The translations under genes and the position numbers were made by a program. Source: Gemmobacter sp. 24YEA27 (lineage in GTDB: Bacteria > Pseudomonadota > Alphaproteobacteria > Rhodobacterales > Rhodobacteraceae). Taken from it: a DNA stretch of 64,000 nt. Under the pieces are notes generated by a model. That model was not told the DNA's origin. It made no database searches and was given only the letters and a program-made list of their open reading frames with translations. This document shows, piece by piece, positions 35,871 through 46,171 of the stretch. The DNA is taken from assembly GCF_030052995.1 (NCBI RefSeq), contig NZ_JASJPW010000002.1, forward strand, positions 372,001 to 436,000, given 5' to 3'. The first letter of the stretch is position 1, and each line of letters begins with the position of its first letter.

Positions 35871-37498
35871 TTACTGTCTTACCAGGTCCTCCATGCTCAG
35901 ATTTCCGCTGCTGGCGCGCGCCTCTGCACGGGCCGCAACCAGAAATTCGCTGCGATCAGACGCACAGGCGAGGCAGATCGGCTCATGGCCGGCGGAAGGG
36001 TCTCGGTCCATCTCATGCGCGATATAGGCCTGATGGCAATGGTGGCAGCGAATGCGGGCCTGCCAGGGATCGTCGACCTCCTTGCGCGGATCACCTGGCC
36101 GTTCCTCGACAAACCAGTTGCGTTGCGCGACCATCAGCGAGGCGGCATAGATCACCACCGCGATCCCCAGCGTGACCGGAGGCGCCCAGACCCCGCCGAA
36201 ACTGCCGCCGAAGACCATCATCAGGCAGCCGGTGGCCGAGGCAATGACCCAGGCGCCAAGGCCGCCGGGATTGACCATCGGCACCCTGCCCGGCCGGAAC
36301 TCCAGCTGATCCGCCCTGATGCCGCGCAGACTGCACCAGGCGATATGGGTCATAGCGACGCCCACCCAGGCCACGATGATCACGCCCTGGAATTGCAGCG
36401 TCAGCAGCAGATAGCCAAAGACATTGGTCAGCATCACAAGGAAGATGACCACCGTCATGATTCCGACCCAGACCGTGCGCGGCCAGGAAATCTTGAAGGC
36501 CCGCGCGAAGAAGTTCTGCATATTGGTCGAGGAAAGATAGAAATTGATGGTGTTGATCCGGGTCTGACTGGCCCAGACCAGCAGCACGCCGAAAGGCCCC
36601 ATCAGCGCGACAATGCCGATGATCGCCGAGGTCTCGCTCAACTCGCCTTCAATCGGGATGGTGAAGGTGATGAACATGCCGACCGCGCCATTGATCAGCA
36701 GCGTGACCACATAGAAGGGAATGCCAAAGGTGATACGTCCGTTGAAGGGCGCGTCTTCTTTGCGACCAAAGCGGGCGACATCCCAGGTCATCATCACCAC
36801 GACCCAGACGCCCATATAGACCGTGAAGGCGAACCACCAGCCAGGGACACCGACATCGACGCCACCAACAGGCATCTGGGTCAGCCAGGCCCCGGAATAT
36901 CCATGTTTCGCGGTCGCCCAGATCACACAGGCGACCAGCCCGAACACATAAAGCGGCAGCAGGATGCCATTGATCCGGTCAAGCCAGGTCCTGACACCGC
37001 GCATGACGAGGGGCGCGCTGTAAAGGCAGACGATGAAATACCAGAGGCTGATCGGCCCCCAAAGTAATCCTGCAGCGCGATAGCCACGATCGAGCCTTCG
37101 GCGATGGCATAATAGGTGATCGTGACCCCAAACAGCAGCGCGGCGAAGGTGGCGCCGACCTGGCCGAACACCGCGCGGGAAAACAGGGCGACGCTGGTGC
37201 CGCTGCGGGCGGCGAAGCGCGCTGCAATGCCGCAAAGGATGCCGTAGACGATGGTCGAAAGCGCGATCCCGATCAGGGTGTTGATGGTGCCGACCGTCAG
37301 CGCGACCATACTGCCGACCACCACCCAGAACATCGCGCTCATCAGCCCGAACCAGGCCATCGAGAGCGAGAAGCGTGAACTTCGCCACGAGGGCGGCACG
37401 ATATGCAGCGAGAAATCTTCCGCTGCGGCCTCGCGCAGCACCTCGGGCTCGTCATGGAAGATGATATCGGGGGCAGGATATGTTCTGGCAGGGCTCAT
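35871..37498 (-). pseudogene. NCS1-family purine/cytosine/hydantoin permease with Cys-rich tail, frameshifted in a G run
   Basis: Start ATG at 37498 (MSPARTYPAPDIIFHDEPEV). About twelve membrane helices with the NCS1 pattern (GTINTLIGIALSTIVYGI, AARSGTSVALFSRAVFGQVG). The frame breaks at the run 37056-37060; one more G gives LQDYFGGPISLWYF and continues to 35871. After the last helix (VIYAASLMVAQRNWFVEERP) a soluble tail of about 65 residues carries CHHC and, 24 residues on, CLAC, a zinc-ribbon-like set unusual for this transporter family. Downstream in the direction of HyuA-HyuB, so it probably imports their substrate, a hydantoin or related cyclic amide (inference). Confidence 0.82.
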
Positions 37499-37774
37499 GA
37501 ATTCCAGCTCCTCATGGGGTTTCTCTGAAATCGGAAAACCGGCTGTAAGCAGAGAAAAGGTGTCGCCTGACGGGTCGTCAGGCCAGGTGCCACAAGTCAT
37601 TCGCGAGCTGCCCTGACCAGGTTTCGCCCCTGGTCACTCAGGGCGGGCAGACTGGCTAAATCCCCTGAGGCCGCAGCGGAAAACCGGTATCCGTCTGAAT
37701 TTGGTGTCGTCTGGCAGATCAGGTCTAAAACAGGGCGGCGGATGATCCCGCCGCCCTGGGTAGTGATGCGTTTT
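37499..37774 (-). promoter_or_regulatory. Possible structured leader before the permease gene
   Basis: 276 bp between hyuB and the permease. On the minus strand a strong hairpin (GCCCTG/CAGGGC and ACCAGG/CCTGGT with a GGCGAAA loop, about 37608-37647) lies 110 bp upstream of the start without a following T-run. The word CGGAAAACCGG occurs twice (37532-37542 and 37677-37687). This could be a regulatory RNA or attenuator. I cannot match it to a riboswitch class. Confidence 0.4.
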
Positions 37775-39862
37775 TCAGGCGGCAGCTTTCAGCCGTTCGC
37801 CGGCCTCCTCGCTCAGCACGGCGAGCGTTTTGCCCCAATAGGGCAGGACGCGGCGCTTCATCATTTCGCGGAACTGGGCGGTTGTATTGGCGAGCAGCTC
37901 GCCATTGCCCCAGTCCAGGATGACGCCATATTGCCGGACACAGTCCATCTCGTTGAACTCGCCCGCGCGGTAGCGCGCCGCGACTTCGGCGGGATCGGCG
38001 TCGAGCCAGCCGGGGCGCTCGGCGGCGATCCGGGCGCGTTCGGCCTGAGTTGCGGCCTCGTCGACCTCATATTGCGCGAGATCGGCATCGACGACGCGGA
38101 TGACCACGCCATAGTCGATCCGTGCCCGCCGGACGCTGACATATTCGTCGGCCACATCCTCGCAGACCAGTGCCGGATCGCGCAGCAAGGGGTCGCCCAC
38201 GCCCCCTCCCCCGGCCGAAGGGCGGGTAAAGACATCATCAAGCTCGATCGGCAGGTTCGAGAAGATCGAGCCGAGATAGCGCTCGCGCTCTGTCCCCTTG
38301 TTCAGCCAGACGCCATGCGGGATCGAGGGCAGACCGCCCCACATCCCCCAGGTGACCGAGCGTTCGCGGTCGCAGCAATACGAGACGACGATGCGTTCGC
38401 CCTCAAAGACCGAGCCGCCTTTTTCGGCGCCAAGCCCGCCGCGGGATTCGCCGGGTCCGGCGGAATCCTGCACGAAATCATGGCATTTGGTCAGCACGGG
38501 GGCGAGGCGCTCCTGGCCCTCCAGCGGCTGGATGCCGTATTGCGCGCCAAAGACCGGAGCAGTGGCGTTAAAGCCGTCGCGCCCGTTGCGGCCGCCCCAG
38601 CCGCCCGCCATCCAGTCATACCACATGAAATAGGGCTTGCCCTCGATCCTGGTATCCCGCCCGCCGACCAGCAGATATTCAAGATTGAAGGCGCAGCCCA
38701 TGGTGCGTTCGGGCATGATATCGGCCCAGAGCCCGAAGACCGAATTCATCAGCTTCTCGAACGGGCCGGAACAGAAACCGGCGCAGGGGCTGGGCCAGTT
38801 GGCATTCACCACCGTCCCCGGCTCGCCCACATTGACGGTGACCGCGCGGTAGAGGCCCGAATTCAGCGGCAGATCCGGGAACTGGTATTTCGTGCCCGCC
38901 ACGATCCCCGCGAAAGACCCGCCATAGGCCGCGTTGAGGAAGGTCGAGATCTGCGGATGCGAACCGGAGAGGTCGTAATGGGCATGATTGCCCTCGATGG
39001 TGAACTTGATCTTGATCGGGATCAGCCCCTCTTCGAGCTTGGGATCCTGGTCGATATAATCCTCGGCATACCAGGTGCCGTCGGGCAGTTCGGCCAGGCG
39101 CTGACGCATCAGCACCTCGACCCAGTCCTGCACTTCGCGGAAGGCGATCTTGATCGTCTCGACACCATATTTGCCGCAAAGCCGCAGGATCTCGCGTTCG
39201 GCCACGGCGGTCGCCTCGGCCTGGGCCTGCATATCCCCGATCACATCACCGGGGTTGCGGGTGTTATTGGCGATCATCTTCGCCACATCTTCCAGCCAGA
39301 CACCCTTGCTCCAGACGCGGGTCGGCGTGATGCGAAGCCCTTCGCCCATATGGTCAAGCGCGGTGATGTTGAACGAGCCCGGCGTCGCCCCCCCCATATC
39401 GGCCCAGTGACCATTGGCCTGGGACCAGCCGATCAGCTCGCCCTCATAAAACATCGGGCGCAGGATGCGGGTATCGTTGAAATGGCTGCCGCCGCGGAAC
39501 GGATCATTGATGATGAAGACGTCACCGGGATGGATATCGCCCGCGAAATCCTCGATCACTGCCTTGCAGGTGTAATGCAGCGTGCCGACATGGGCCGCGA
39601 TATCGCCGGTGCCCTGCATCACCAGATTGCCCTCGGGATCGCTGAGGCCGGACGAAAAGTCGCGGCAATAGATCACGAAGGAATAGCAGGTGCGCAAAAG
39701 CTGCTCGGCCATCTGGTCAACGATATTGACGAAGGCATTGCGCAGCACCTCAAAGGTGATCGGATCAAGCTGCGATTTGAACTCGGTCATCCGCTGTTCG
39801 GGTGGCGGCGGGAACTGGATGCCCTTGTCGGAAAGGCTGAGAGATTGTTTTTTGCCGGTCAT
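37775..39862 (-). CDS. hyuB: Hydantoinase B/oxoprolinase family subunit
   Basis: 695 residues from the ATG at 39862. Typical HyuB opening (LDPITFEVLRNAFVNIVDQM), then SFVIYCRDFSSGLSDPEGNL, GDVFIINDPFRGGSHFNDTR and the C-terminal PSAGGGGVGDPLLRDPALV. With HyuA it forms the ATP-dependent ring-opening enzyme of the N-methylhydantoinase / 5-oxoprolinase / acetophenone-carboxylase superfamily. The exact substrate is not decided by sequence. Starts 35 bp after hyuA; the permease follows. Confidence 0.9.
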   Translation of the reverse strand: MTGKKQSLSLSDKGIQFPPPPEQRMTEFKSQLDPITFEVLRNAFVNIVDQMAEQLLRTCYSFVIYCRDFSSGLSDPEGNLVMQGTGDIAAHVGTLHYTCKAVIEDFAGDIHPGDVFIINDPFRGGSHFNDTRILRPMFYEGELIGWSQANGHWADMGGATPGSFNITALDHMGEGLRITPTRVWSKGVWLEDVAKMIANNTRNPGDVIGDMQAQAEATAVAEREILRLCGKYGVETIKIAFREVQDWVEVLMRQRLAELPDGTWYAEDYIDQDPKLEEGLIPIKIKFTIEGNHAHYDLSGSHPQISTFLNAAYGGSFAGIVAGTKYQFPDLPLNSGLYRAVTVNVGEPGTVVNANWPSPCAGFCSGPFEKLMNSVFGLWADIMPERTMGCAFNLEYLLVGGRDTRIEGKPYFMWYDWMAGGWGGRNGRDGFNATAPVFGAQYGIQPLEGQERLAPVLTKCHDFVQDSAGPGESRGGLGAEKGGSVFEGERIVVSYCCDRERSVTWGMWGGLPSIPHGVWLNKGTERERYLGSIFSNLPIELDDVFTRPSAGGGGVGDPLLRDPALVCEDVADEYVSVRRARIDYGVVIRVVDADLAQYEVDEAATQAERARIAAERPGWLDADPAEVAARYRAGEFNEMDCVRQYGVILDWGNGELLANTTAQFREMMKRRVLPYWGKTLAVLSEEAGERLKAAA

Positions 39863-39897
39863 GCCGGGATCCTCCTGATGTTGGGGTGGGCGGGCGC

Positions 39898-41972
39898 TTA
39901 TGCCGCGCCGAGCCGGATCTGGATGTTGAGCCATTCGTCGATATAGGCCTCGTCACCGGGCGGGATGACGGTGGTCGAATCGAGCTGGTCGATGACGGCG
40001 GGGCCTTTGATGGTGACGCCGGCCGGCAGGGTTTCACGGTCGTAAAGCGCGGTGGTCAGCGCGGTCGGATGATCGTGGAACCAGGCCTCGCGGGTGCCTT
40101 TGGGAACTGCTTTCGCATTGGGATCGATGGTGATCTTCGGGAAAGACGGCTTCGGCGTGACGCCAATGGCGCGCACCGTCAGGCGGTAGATCTCGACCGG
40201 GAAATCCTCGCGGCGGAAGTTATGCGCCTTTTCATATTCGCTGTGGAAGATCGCCAGCGGCTCCTCAACCGAGGTGATTTCCCCCGGCACCGGCACCGCG
40301 AGCGAGCGCCACTGACCCCGGTAACGCATGTCGATAAAGCGCTGGAAGGTCATATCCCCCGCTTTCACGCCGTCCCTTTCCAGCCGGTCACGGCCTTCCA
40401 GCTCCAGCTTGCGGAACCCGGCCTCGACATCTGCGGGCTTCGCGCTGGCGGCATCCTCGAAATACATCTGGGTGACGTCATGCTGCACATCGACCAGCAT
40501 ACAGCCCACCGCCGAAGTCACGCCGGGATTGGGCGGCACGATGACCACGGGGATATTGAGTTCGCGCGCGATATCAACACCATGCAGCGGGCCCGCCCCC
40601 CGAAAGCCACCAGCGCAAAATCGCGCGGGTCATGGCCGCGGGCAATCGAGATCAGCCGCACCGCATCGGCCATATTGGCATTGGCAACGCGCAAAGTGGC
40701 AAGCGAGGCCTCGACCAGATCCAGCTTCAGCGGATCGGCGATCTTGTGCATCGCCGTCAGTGCTGCATCGCGGTTGAGGGATTTCTTGCCCCCCGCCAGC
40801 GTGGTGCCGACCCGGCCAAGGATGATATTGGCATCCGTATTGGTCGGCTCAGTTCCGCCCGCCGCATAGCAGGCCGGCCCCGGCACAGAACCCGCCGATT
40901 GCGGCCCGTTGCGCAAAGACCCCGCCTTGTCGAGCCAGGAGATCGAACCCCCGCCCGCGCCGATGGTCAGCACTTCGATCGAGGGGAAACAGATCGGATG
41001 GCCCCAGTCGACCTCCCATTTATCGGTCATGCGGATATTGCCGGCCTCGGCCAGCGAGATATCCGCCGAGGTGCCGCCCATATCGAGCCCGATGGAGTTC
41101 TGATAGCCGCAAAGCTCGGCGAAATATTTGCTGGCGATGGCGCCGGCGGCAATGCCCGAGGCCGCAAGCCGCGCGGCATATTTCTCGGCCGTGGCCGGCG
41201 TCATCACCCCGCCGCCGGAATGGAGCAAAAGCACATCCGCCTCATAGCCCGCTTCCGAGGTTCTGCGCGCAATATCGCGGGCATAGGGGCGGATGATCGG
41301 GGCAAGAATGGTATTGGCGACCGTGGTCGAGAACCGGTCATCCTCAAAGATCTCGGGATGGGTTTCATGCGAAGTCGAGATTGCAATATCCGGCCCCAGA
41401 ACTTCGGCAAGGATCTCCGCCATGCGCAATTCATGCGCGCCATTCACATAGGCATTGATGAAACAGACCGCGACCGCATGAACCTCGCGCTTTTTCAGGA
41501 TGCGCGCAATTTCCCGGGCGCGGTCCTCATCCAGAGGTTCCAGAACCTCACCACGGAAATTGATCCGTTCTTTCACCGCAAACCGGTCACGGCGGCGCAC
41601 ATAAGGCGGCGTACCCTCTTTATAGGCATCCCAGGGGTCTTCGCGGGTGCCTCGCCCGATTTCCAGAACATCGCGGAACCCTTCGGTCGTCACCATGGCC
41701 ACCGGCTTGAAATTGCGGGTGATCAGCGCGTTGGTGGCCACCGTGGTGCCATGGGTGAAAAGCTCGACATCCGCCCAGTCGATATTGGCGGCCTCGGCGC
41801 CATTCATAATCGCGTCAATCGGGTTCTTTGTGCTGGGAACTTTCGCAACTGTCTGATTTCCGTTCTCATCCAGAACAAAAACATCCGTAAATGTCCCGCC
41901 AACATCAATGGCAAGGCGCGTGCGCGCCCGTTGCGGTGCCGGGCCCGCGCCCGCTCCGTCCATGCTCATCAT
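39898..41972 (-). pseudogene. hyuA: Hydantoinase A/oxoprolinase family subunit, frameshifted in a G6 run
   Basis: Start chosen at ATG 41972 (MMSMDGAG) because AAAGGA lies five bases upstream. Residues about 18-30 (TRLAIDVGGTFTDVFVLDEN) are the HyuA ATP-binding N-domain; the central part has VELFTHGTTVATNALI, SIGLDMGGTSADISL and IGAGGGSISWLD. At the run 40596-40601 the frame breaks inside VAFGG. One more G restores FGGAGPLHGVDIARELNIPV, the conserved HyuA motif, and leads into PVVIVPPNPGVTSAVGCM and the C-terminal domain to 39898. About 690 residues if intact. Confidence 0.88.
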
Positions 41973-42342
41973 GCAATTCCTTTGATCTGAGCCCCGCAAT
42001 ACGGTCCGCGTCATGCGGAATCGCAATGCGAATGGCTGCATCTGAGTTTTATTCTGAGAGGGAGATTGTCACCCGCCGCATCCGGCATCTGGTGATTTGG
42101 CATTCTTTGTTGAATGCGCCCTATAAGACTACGCGATGAATATATGCATCTCCAAGTGATTTTTTACGAGGATGCAGTGGCAAAACAAGATTTGATTAAT
42201 GCAGTTAAAACAAAGAGGTGATTTCTGGCGAACCGTGCTGCACTGCAAAAACCAGCCTGGGTTTTCGAATTATACAGACGCATATTTCCGGCATGGGTAA
42301 GTCATCGCATCGCCGGCCGGCAGCTCAGGAGGAAAAAACGAA
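41973..42342 (-). promoter_or_regulatory. Leader region of the hyuA-hyuB operon
   Basis: 370 bp after the ANTAR regulator gene, AT-rich in its middle (42110-42300). It should carry the hyu promoter and, if the ANTAR protein acts here, a double hexaloop antitermination site. I see hairpin-forming words (GCCG-GATG-CGGC near 42070-42090, minus strand) but no convincing pair of hexaloops. Confidence 0.35.
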
Positions 42343-43068
42343 TCAGGCAGATTTATCGGTCAGGCTTTCATCATGCGCAGCCGCCCCGGCAAGACAAAGC
42401 GCCTGCCAGTCCGGCTTGTCGGAGAGCCTCATCGCGGCACCGCTGTCGCTCCAGCCGAGGCGGATGAGAACCTCGCTGGAGATGGCTTCGACGGTGGTCC
42501 GCCGCTTCATCGCAAGTTCCCGCAAGACGGCGTAAGCCACTTTTTCCGGGTAACCCTCCGCCAGCATGACCGCCAGTTTCGCGCGCTCGACCACACGGCA
42601 GGATTCCAGCTTTGCCTGCGCCCGTTCAAGGTTGAGACTTATGCGCTGTTCGCGCCGGTGATTGTTCACCGCAGCCAGCAGGTTTGTAAGAATCCCGAAG
42701 GGCCGTATCGGCAATCCGATCACGGCATTGACCCGCATATGCAGCAGCCGGTCGATGGAAAGCGGGTTCTCGTAGTCAATGACCGCAATGAGAACGGCAG
42801 AGGGGGTGTCGGCCTGCCAGTGAAATGTCTGACCGCTCTCGGTGACACGGTCGACCATCACGAAAATGATATCAATATCAGTTGGATAGTTCTGCGGCGG
42901 CGGCCATATCTCCTGGACCTGACAGCCTATTCTTTCCAGGTGCGATTTCAGCGCGAGGCCATCACTGTCCTGGGGCTGAACAAGCAGAAAGCTCAGGGAT
43001 CTCAGATCCCTGATCAGAAAGGGCTGCTCTTTTTCGCTGGCAAAAGGCTCGCTTCGTCCAGGCCGCAT
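42343..43068 (-). CDS. ANTAR-domain antitermination regulator (AmiR/NasT-like)
   Basis: 241 residues from the ATG at 43068, preceded by GGAAGAGG; a GTG at 43128 gives 20 more residues but a poor ribosome site. A receiver-like domain lacking a clear phospho-Asp (SLSFLLVQPQDSDGLALKSH, DIDIIFVMVDRV) is followed by a coiled coil (HRREQRISLNLERAQAKLES) and an ANTAR RNA-binding segment (VERAKLAVMLAEGYPEKVAYAVLRELAMKR). In AmiR the protein is held inactive by AmiC and released by ligand to prevent transcription termination. Pairs with the AmiC-like gene just upstream. Confidence 0.85.
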   Translation of the reverse strand: MRPGRSEPFASEKEQPFLIRDLRSLSFLLVQPQDSDGLALKSHLERIGCQVQEIWPPPQNYPTDIDIIFVMVDRVTESGQTFHWQADTPSAVLIAVIDYENPLSIDRLLHMRVNAVIGLPIRPFGILTNLLAAVNNHRREQRISLNLERAQAKLESCRVVERAKLAVMLAEGYPEKVAYAVLRELAMKRRTTVEAISSEVLIRLGWSDSGAAMRLSDKPDWQALCLAGAAAHDESLTDKSA

Positions 43069-43144
43069 TTCAGATCCTCTTCCCCGAAGAACGTTCACTG
43101 AATACGATTGTACAAGATCACTTGTCACCCACCGGCTGGCCGGC

Positions 43145-44335
43145 TCATTGCCTCAGGCCGGAGATCCGGGGCAAAGGTGTTGAGGGCGGTGCCGTATCGG
43201 AGAAAACGCCAGCGTCACCGACAAATTCATAGGTCGTACGATACGGGTCCGGGCGGACGGCGCAATTGGTCTCGGCAACGATATCGAACTGGCCATCGTC
43301 GCGTGCCACCCCAACCTTTGGCCAGACATAGCAATGCGCATTCAGGGCGTCGAGGCTGACAAGCCCTTGCGGCGCGTCAAACGAGGCGCCAAGGATCCCC
43401 GACCGGATCGAACCGAGATTGTCCGGATCGCCGCCACGCATGGCCTGGGCCACCACATGCGCCTGGGTATAGGCCGCATCCCAGCACATATTCGCATAGG
43501 GCTCCTCATTGCGCCGCGTCCTGAAACGCGCAAGGCAGGACTGGTTGGTCACATTTGCCTGCGACGCGAAATAGCTTGCGGCAGTGATATGGCCAGCTGC
43601 TGCCGATGCTCCGATGTCCCGTAAATCCGCCTCACTCGTCGTCAGGCTCGCAACCATCATTCGTCTGGCATCAAGGCCACTCCCGACATAGGCCTCGTAG
43701 AAATTCCGGTTCGCCTCGCCAACGAAATTATTGAAGATTATATCAGGGCTGGCTTTCCTGATCCTTCTGATAAGGGCGTCAAAGTGAATAGGGGTGGCCA
43801 TATCGTCAAGATAGGTTTCACCCACGATCTCGCCACCTCCGGATCGGATCAGATCGCCCATGATACGTCCGGATTCACGCGGCCATACGTAATCTGAACC
43901 AACAATGTAAAGCCGGGGCGCCGGATCTTTCAGAAGATAACGGGCCAGAAAAACGCTGTTCTGGTTTGGGACGGCGCCAAAATACACGATGTTCTCAGAA
44001 TACTCAAAGCCCTCATATTGTGCGGCATAGCACAAAAGGGCCGACTGTCTGTCCACCACGCTCAAAACCGCTTTCCGCTGGCTTGATGTGTAGCACCCCA
44101 GAATGACCCGGACCTTATCTTCTGAAACAAGTCCCTCCGCCAGTTGCTGATAGGCCGCTGGATCGCCCATAGGGTCACGAATTACGGGGCACAGCTCACG
44201 GCCATTGATACCGCCGCTGGCATTAATTTCCTCTATGGCGAATTCCGTCGCTGCAAGCATGCTGCGCTCGGTTACGGCGGTGCGCCCTGTTCCGGAAAAC
44301 AGAACACCTATATGAATCGGCTGGTCGCTTGTCAT
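43145..44335 (-). CDS. AmiC-like ligand-binding protein (type 1 periplasmic-binding fold, cytoplasmic)
   Basis: 396 residues from the ATG at 44335. No signal peptide; begins MTSDQPIHIGVLFSGTGRTA, the start of the AmiC/urea-type branch of Leu/Ile/Val-binding proteins. Motifs: TERSMLAATEFAIEEINASG, ILGCYTSSQRKAVLSVV, PRLYIVGSDYVWPRESGR. Lack of a leader and linkage to an ANTAR gene indicate a cytosolic amide or urea-like ligand sensor rather than a transport protein. Probably controls the hyu operon downstream according to substrate or product (inference). Confidence 0.85.
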   Translation of the reverse strand: MTSDQPIHIGVLFSGTGRTAVTERSMLAATEFAIEEINASGGINGRELCPVIRDPMGDPAAYQQLAEGLVSEDKVRVILGCYTSSQRKAVLSVVDRQSALLCYAAQYEGFEYSENIVYFGAVPNQNSVFLARYLLKDPAPRLYIVGSDYVWPRESGRIMGDLIRSGGGEIVGETYLDDMATPIHFDALIRRIRKASPDIIFNNFVGEANRNFYEAYVGSGLDARRMMVASLTTSEADLRDIGASAAAGHITAASYFASQANVTNQSCLARFRTRRNEEPYANMCWDAAYTQAHVVAQAMRGGDPDNLGSIRSGILGASFDAPQGLVSLDALNAHCYVWPKVGVARDDGQFDIVAETNCAVRPDPYRTTYEFVGDAGVFSDTAPPSTPLPRISGLRQ

Positions 44336-44515
44336 TCGGAGCAAACCTTTCCGGGGGGGAAACGGGCGATCTCATGCAATCATAAGCCCGCGGAACCGGG
44401 CAATGCTGGCCGGTTAAATGCAAGTGTAGGGGAGCGCAGCAGATGGGTCAATATAACTTTGACGCACTGCCGCGCATGAAGAACACCGGATGTGCCGGAG
44501 ACTGTTCTTTATTGG

Positions 44516-46171
44516 CCGAGGCTGTGTCAAAACTCAGCGGTGGGATCTGTCTGAGGATGGCTTTCCGAGTTGCCCAGCTTTTCGTCGTCAGTTCTTCCTT
44601 TTTCGCGGTTGCCGGCCTGATGGGCCTCTCCAGACGCATCGCTGCGCCTGGAAGTGGGACATCTGAACCCCGATCAGGCCGGGATAGCCTGCATCAGTTG
44701 CCGGATGCCGATCAGGGAGACGACCCGCTTGATGTTATAGGCCAGAACGTTCAGGGTCATTTCGGTGCGGACGTTTTTCAGCGTTCGGGTCAGGAAATGG
44801 GTGTGCCCCATCCATGCCTTGATCGTGCCGAAGGGGTGTTCGACGGTGCAGCGGCGCAGGGTCATCGGATCGGTGTCCCGGCTCAGCCTTTCGCGCATCG
44901 CGTCGATCAGATGCTCGTGCTCCCAGCGGGTGATGCGGCGTTCCGTGCCGGTGGTGCATCTGCTTTGCAACGGGCAGGTCTGGCACTCGTTGATCCAGTA
45001 TCGCCGGACCTGAACGCCACGCTCCTCGGTGGTGTAGCGGTAGATGAGCTCTTCGCCAGCCGGGCAAACATAGACGTCGCGTTCCGTGTCATAGGCAAAG
45101 TCGGCCTTCACATACATACCCTTAACCGCATTTCCCGAAGTGGTTGGGCGCGGCACGGTCGTGGTGATGCCCGCCTCATGGCAGGCGAGGATCTCGGGGC
45201 CGCTGAAGTAACCCTTGTCGGCGATGGCATGCAGATCGTCGCGGTGGAGGGCCTCCCTGGCTGCGATCACCATCGGGCTGAGCTGGTCGCGGTCGAAGCC
45301 CTGATTGGTGACTTCATGCGCAACAATGATGTGGCTCTCTGTATCGACGGCGGTCTGGACGTTGTAGCCCACCATACCGCTGTGCCGGGCGCTGGTCGCC
45401 ATGGCGCGGGCATCGGGGTCGGTCAGGGAAATCTGGCCATCCGGGACATCGGCCAAGGCCTTGTCCATTACCTTCAATCGAGCGATCTCTTGCCGGATAC
45501 GGCCATATCTGCGGGCAAGGTGCAGTGCTTTCGCGGCGTGGGCCTCGCCCTCTTCCTGCCGGTCAATGCGCTCCATCTCATTGATATAGCGGTCTACATC
45601 TGCCTCAAGATGGGCGAGACGGCTCGCGATCTTGTTCTTCGTGAAGTTCCTGTCACGATTGTTGACGGCCTTGAACTTGCTCCCGTCGATGGCCACGCAA
45701 TCGCCCTTCAGCACCCCGATCCGGCGACACAATTCCACGAACTGGGCGCAGGTCCTGCGGATCGCGGGACCATTCGTGCGGCGGAACTCGGCGATGGTCT
45801 TGTGGTCTGGCACCAGCCTGCCGATCAGCCACATCACCTCGACATTGCGTCCCGCCTCGCGTTCCAGTCGACGGCTCGACGGGATCCGGTTCAGATAGCC
45901 ATAAATGAACAGCTTCAGCGGCACCGCAGGATGATACCCCGGTCGACCTGTGCGTGCCGAGGTCGAGCGCACGAAACCAAGGTCAGACAGATCAAGCTCA
46001 TCGACGAACAGATCTACAACGCGGACAAGATCATCTTCGCCGATCCAGTCCTCCAGCCGCTCCGGGAAAAGCACTGTCTGGCTGCGCTGAACGCCCTCGA
46101 TGAAACCCGCCGTGCTGATCCCCCGCTACCGAGAAAGCATAGCATGCCACCGAGTTTTGACACACCCTCGG
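44516..46171. mobile_element. IS1182-family insertion sequence
   Basis: About 1.65 kb. Imperfect terminal inverted repeats: left CCGAGGCTGTGTCAAAACTC (from 44516), right, on the opposite strand, CCGAGGGTGTGTCAAAACTC (ending 46171). They enclose one DDE transposase gene and no passenger. I see no clear target duplication. It separates the AmiC-like gene from the partition genes, so the catabolic and replication segments could have been joined by transposition. Confidence 0.85.
44674..46074 (-). CDS. IS1182-family transposase
   Basis: 466 residues from a GTG at 46074 (reads LFPERLEDWIGEDDLVRVVD). Family members usually begin about 15 residues earlier with GFIEGVQRSQT-like sequence. That stretch is present in frame upstream but has no ATG, so the true start may be a rare codon or lost. 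N-terminal domain (PGYHPAVPLKLFIYGYL), DDE region (GDCVAIDGSKFKAVNNRDRN, IADKGYFSGPEILAC) and C-terminal Cys cluster (CQTCPLQSRCTTG) with EHPFGTIKAWMG are all present. Appears intact and possibly active. Confidence 0.88.
   Translation of the reverse strand: MLFPERLEDWIGEDDLVRVVDLFVDELDLSDLGFVRSTSARTGRPGYHPAVPLKLFIYGYLNRIPSSRRLEREAGRNVEVMWLIGRLVPDHKTIAEFRRTNGPAIRRTCAQFVELCRRIGVLKGDCVAIDGSKFKAVNNRDRNFTKNKIASRLAHLEADVDRYINEMERIDRQEEGEAHAAKALHLARRYGRIRQEIARLKVMDKALADVPDGQISLTDPDARAMATSARHSGMVGYNVQTAVDTESHIIVAHEVTNQGFDRDQLSPMVIAAREALHRDDLHAIADKGYFSGPEILACHEAGITTTVPRPTTSGNAVKGMYVKADFAYDTERDVYVCPAGEELIYRYTTEERGVQVRRYWINECQTCPLQSRCTTGTERRITRWEHEHLIDAMRERLSRDTDPMTLRRCTVEHPFGTIKAWMGHTHFLTRTLKNVRTEMTLNVLAYNIKRVVSLIGIRQLMQAIPA

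Noticed and set aside
35733..39946. Very long plus-strand frames opposite the permease and hyu genes
   Set aside because: Antisense shadows of genes with strong family motifs on the minus strand.
42241..42270. Sigma54-type promoter in the hyuA leader
   Set aside because: A GG/GC pair is present near CTGGTTTTTGCA, but the spacing is 9 rather than 10 and the TGGCAC half is poor.
41973..42342. ANTAR double-hexaloop antitermination site before hyuA
   Set aside because: Only single hairpins with four-base loops could be drawn by eye. Not reported as a site.
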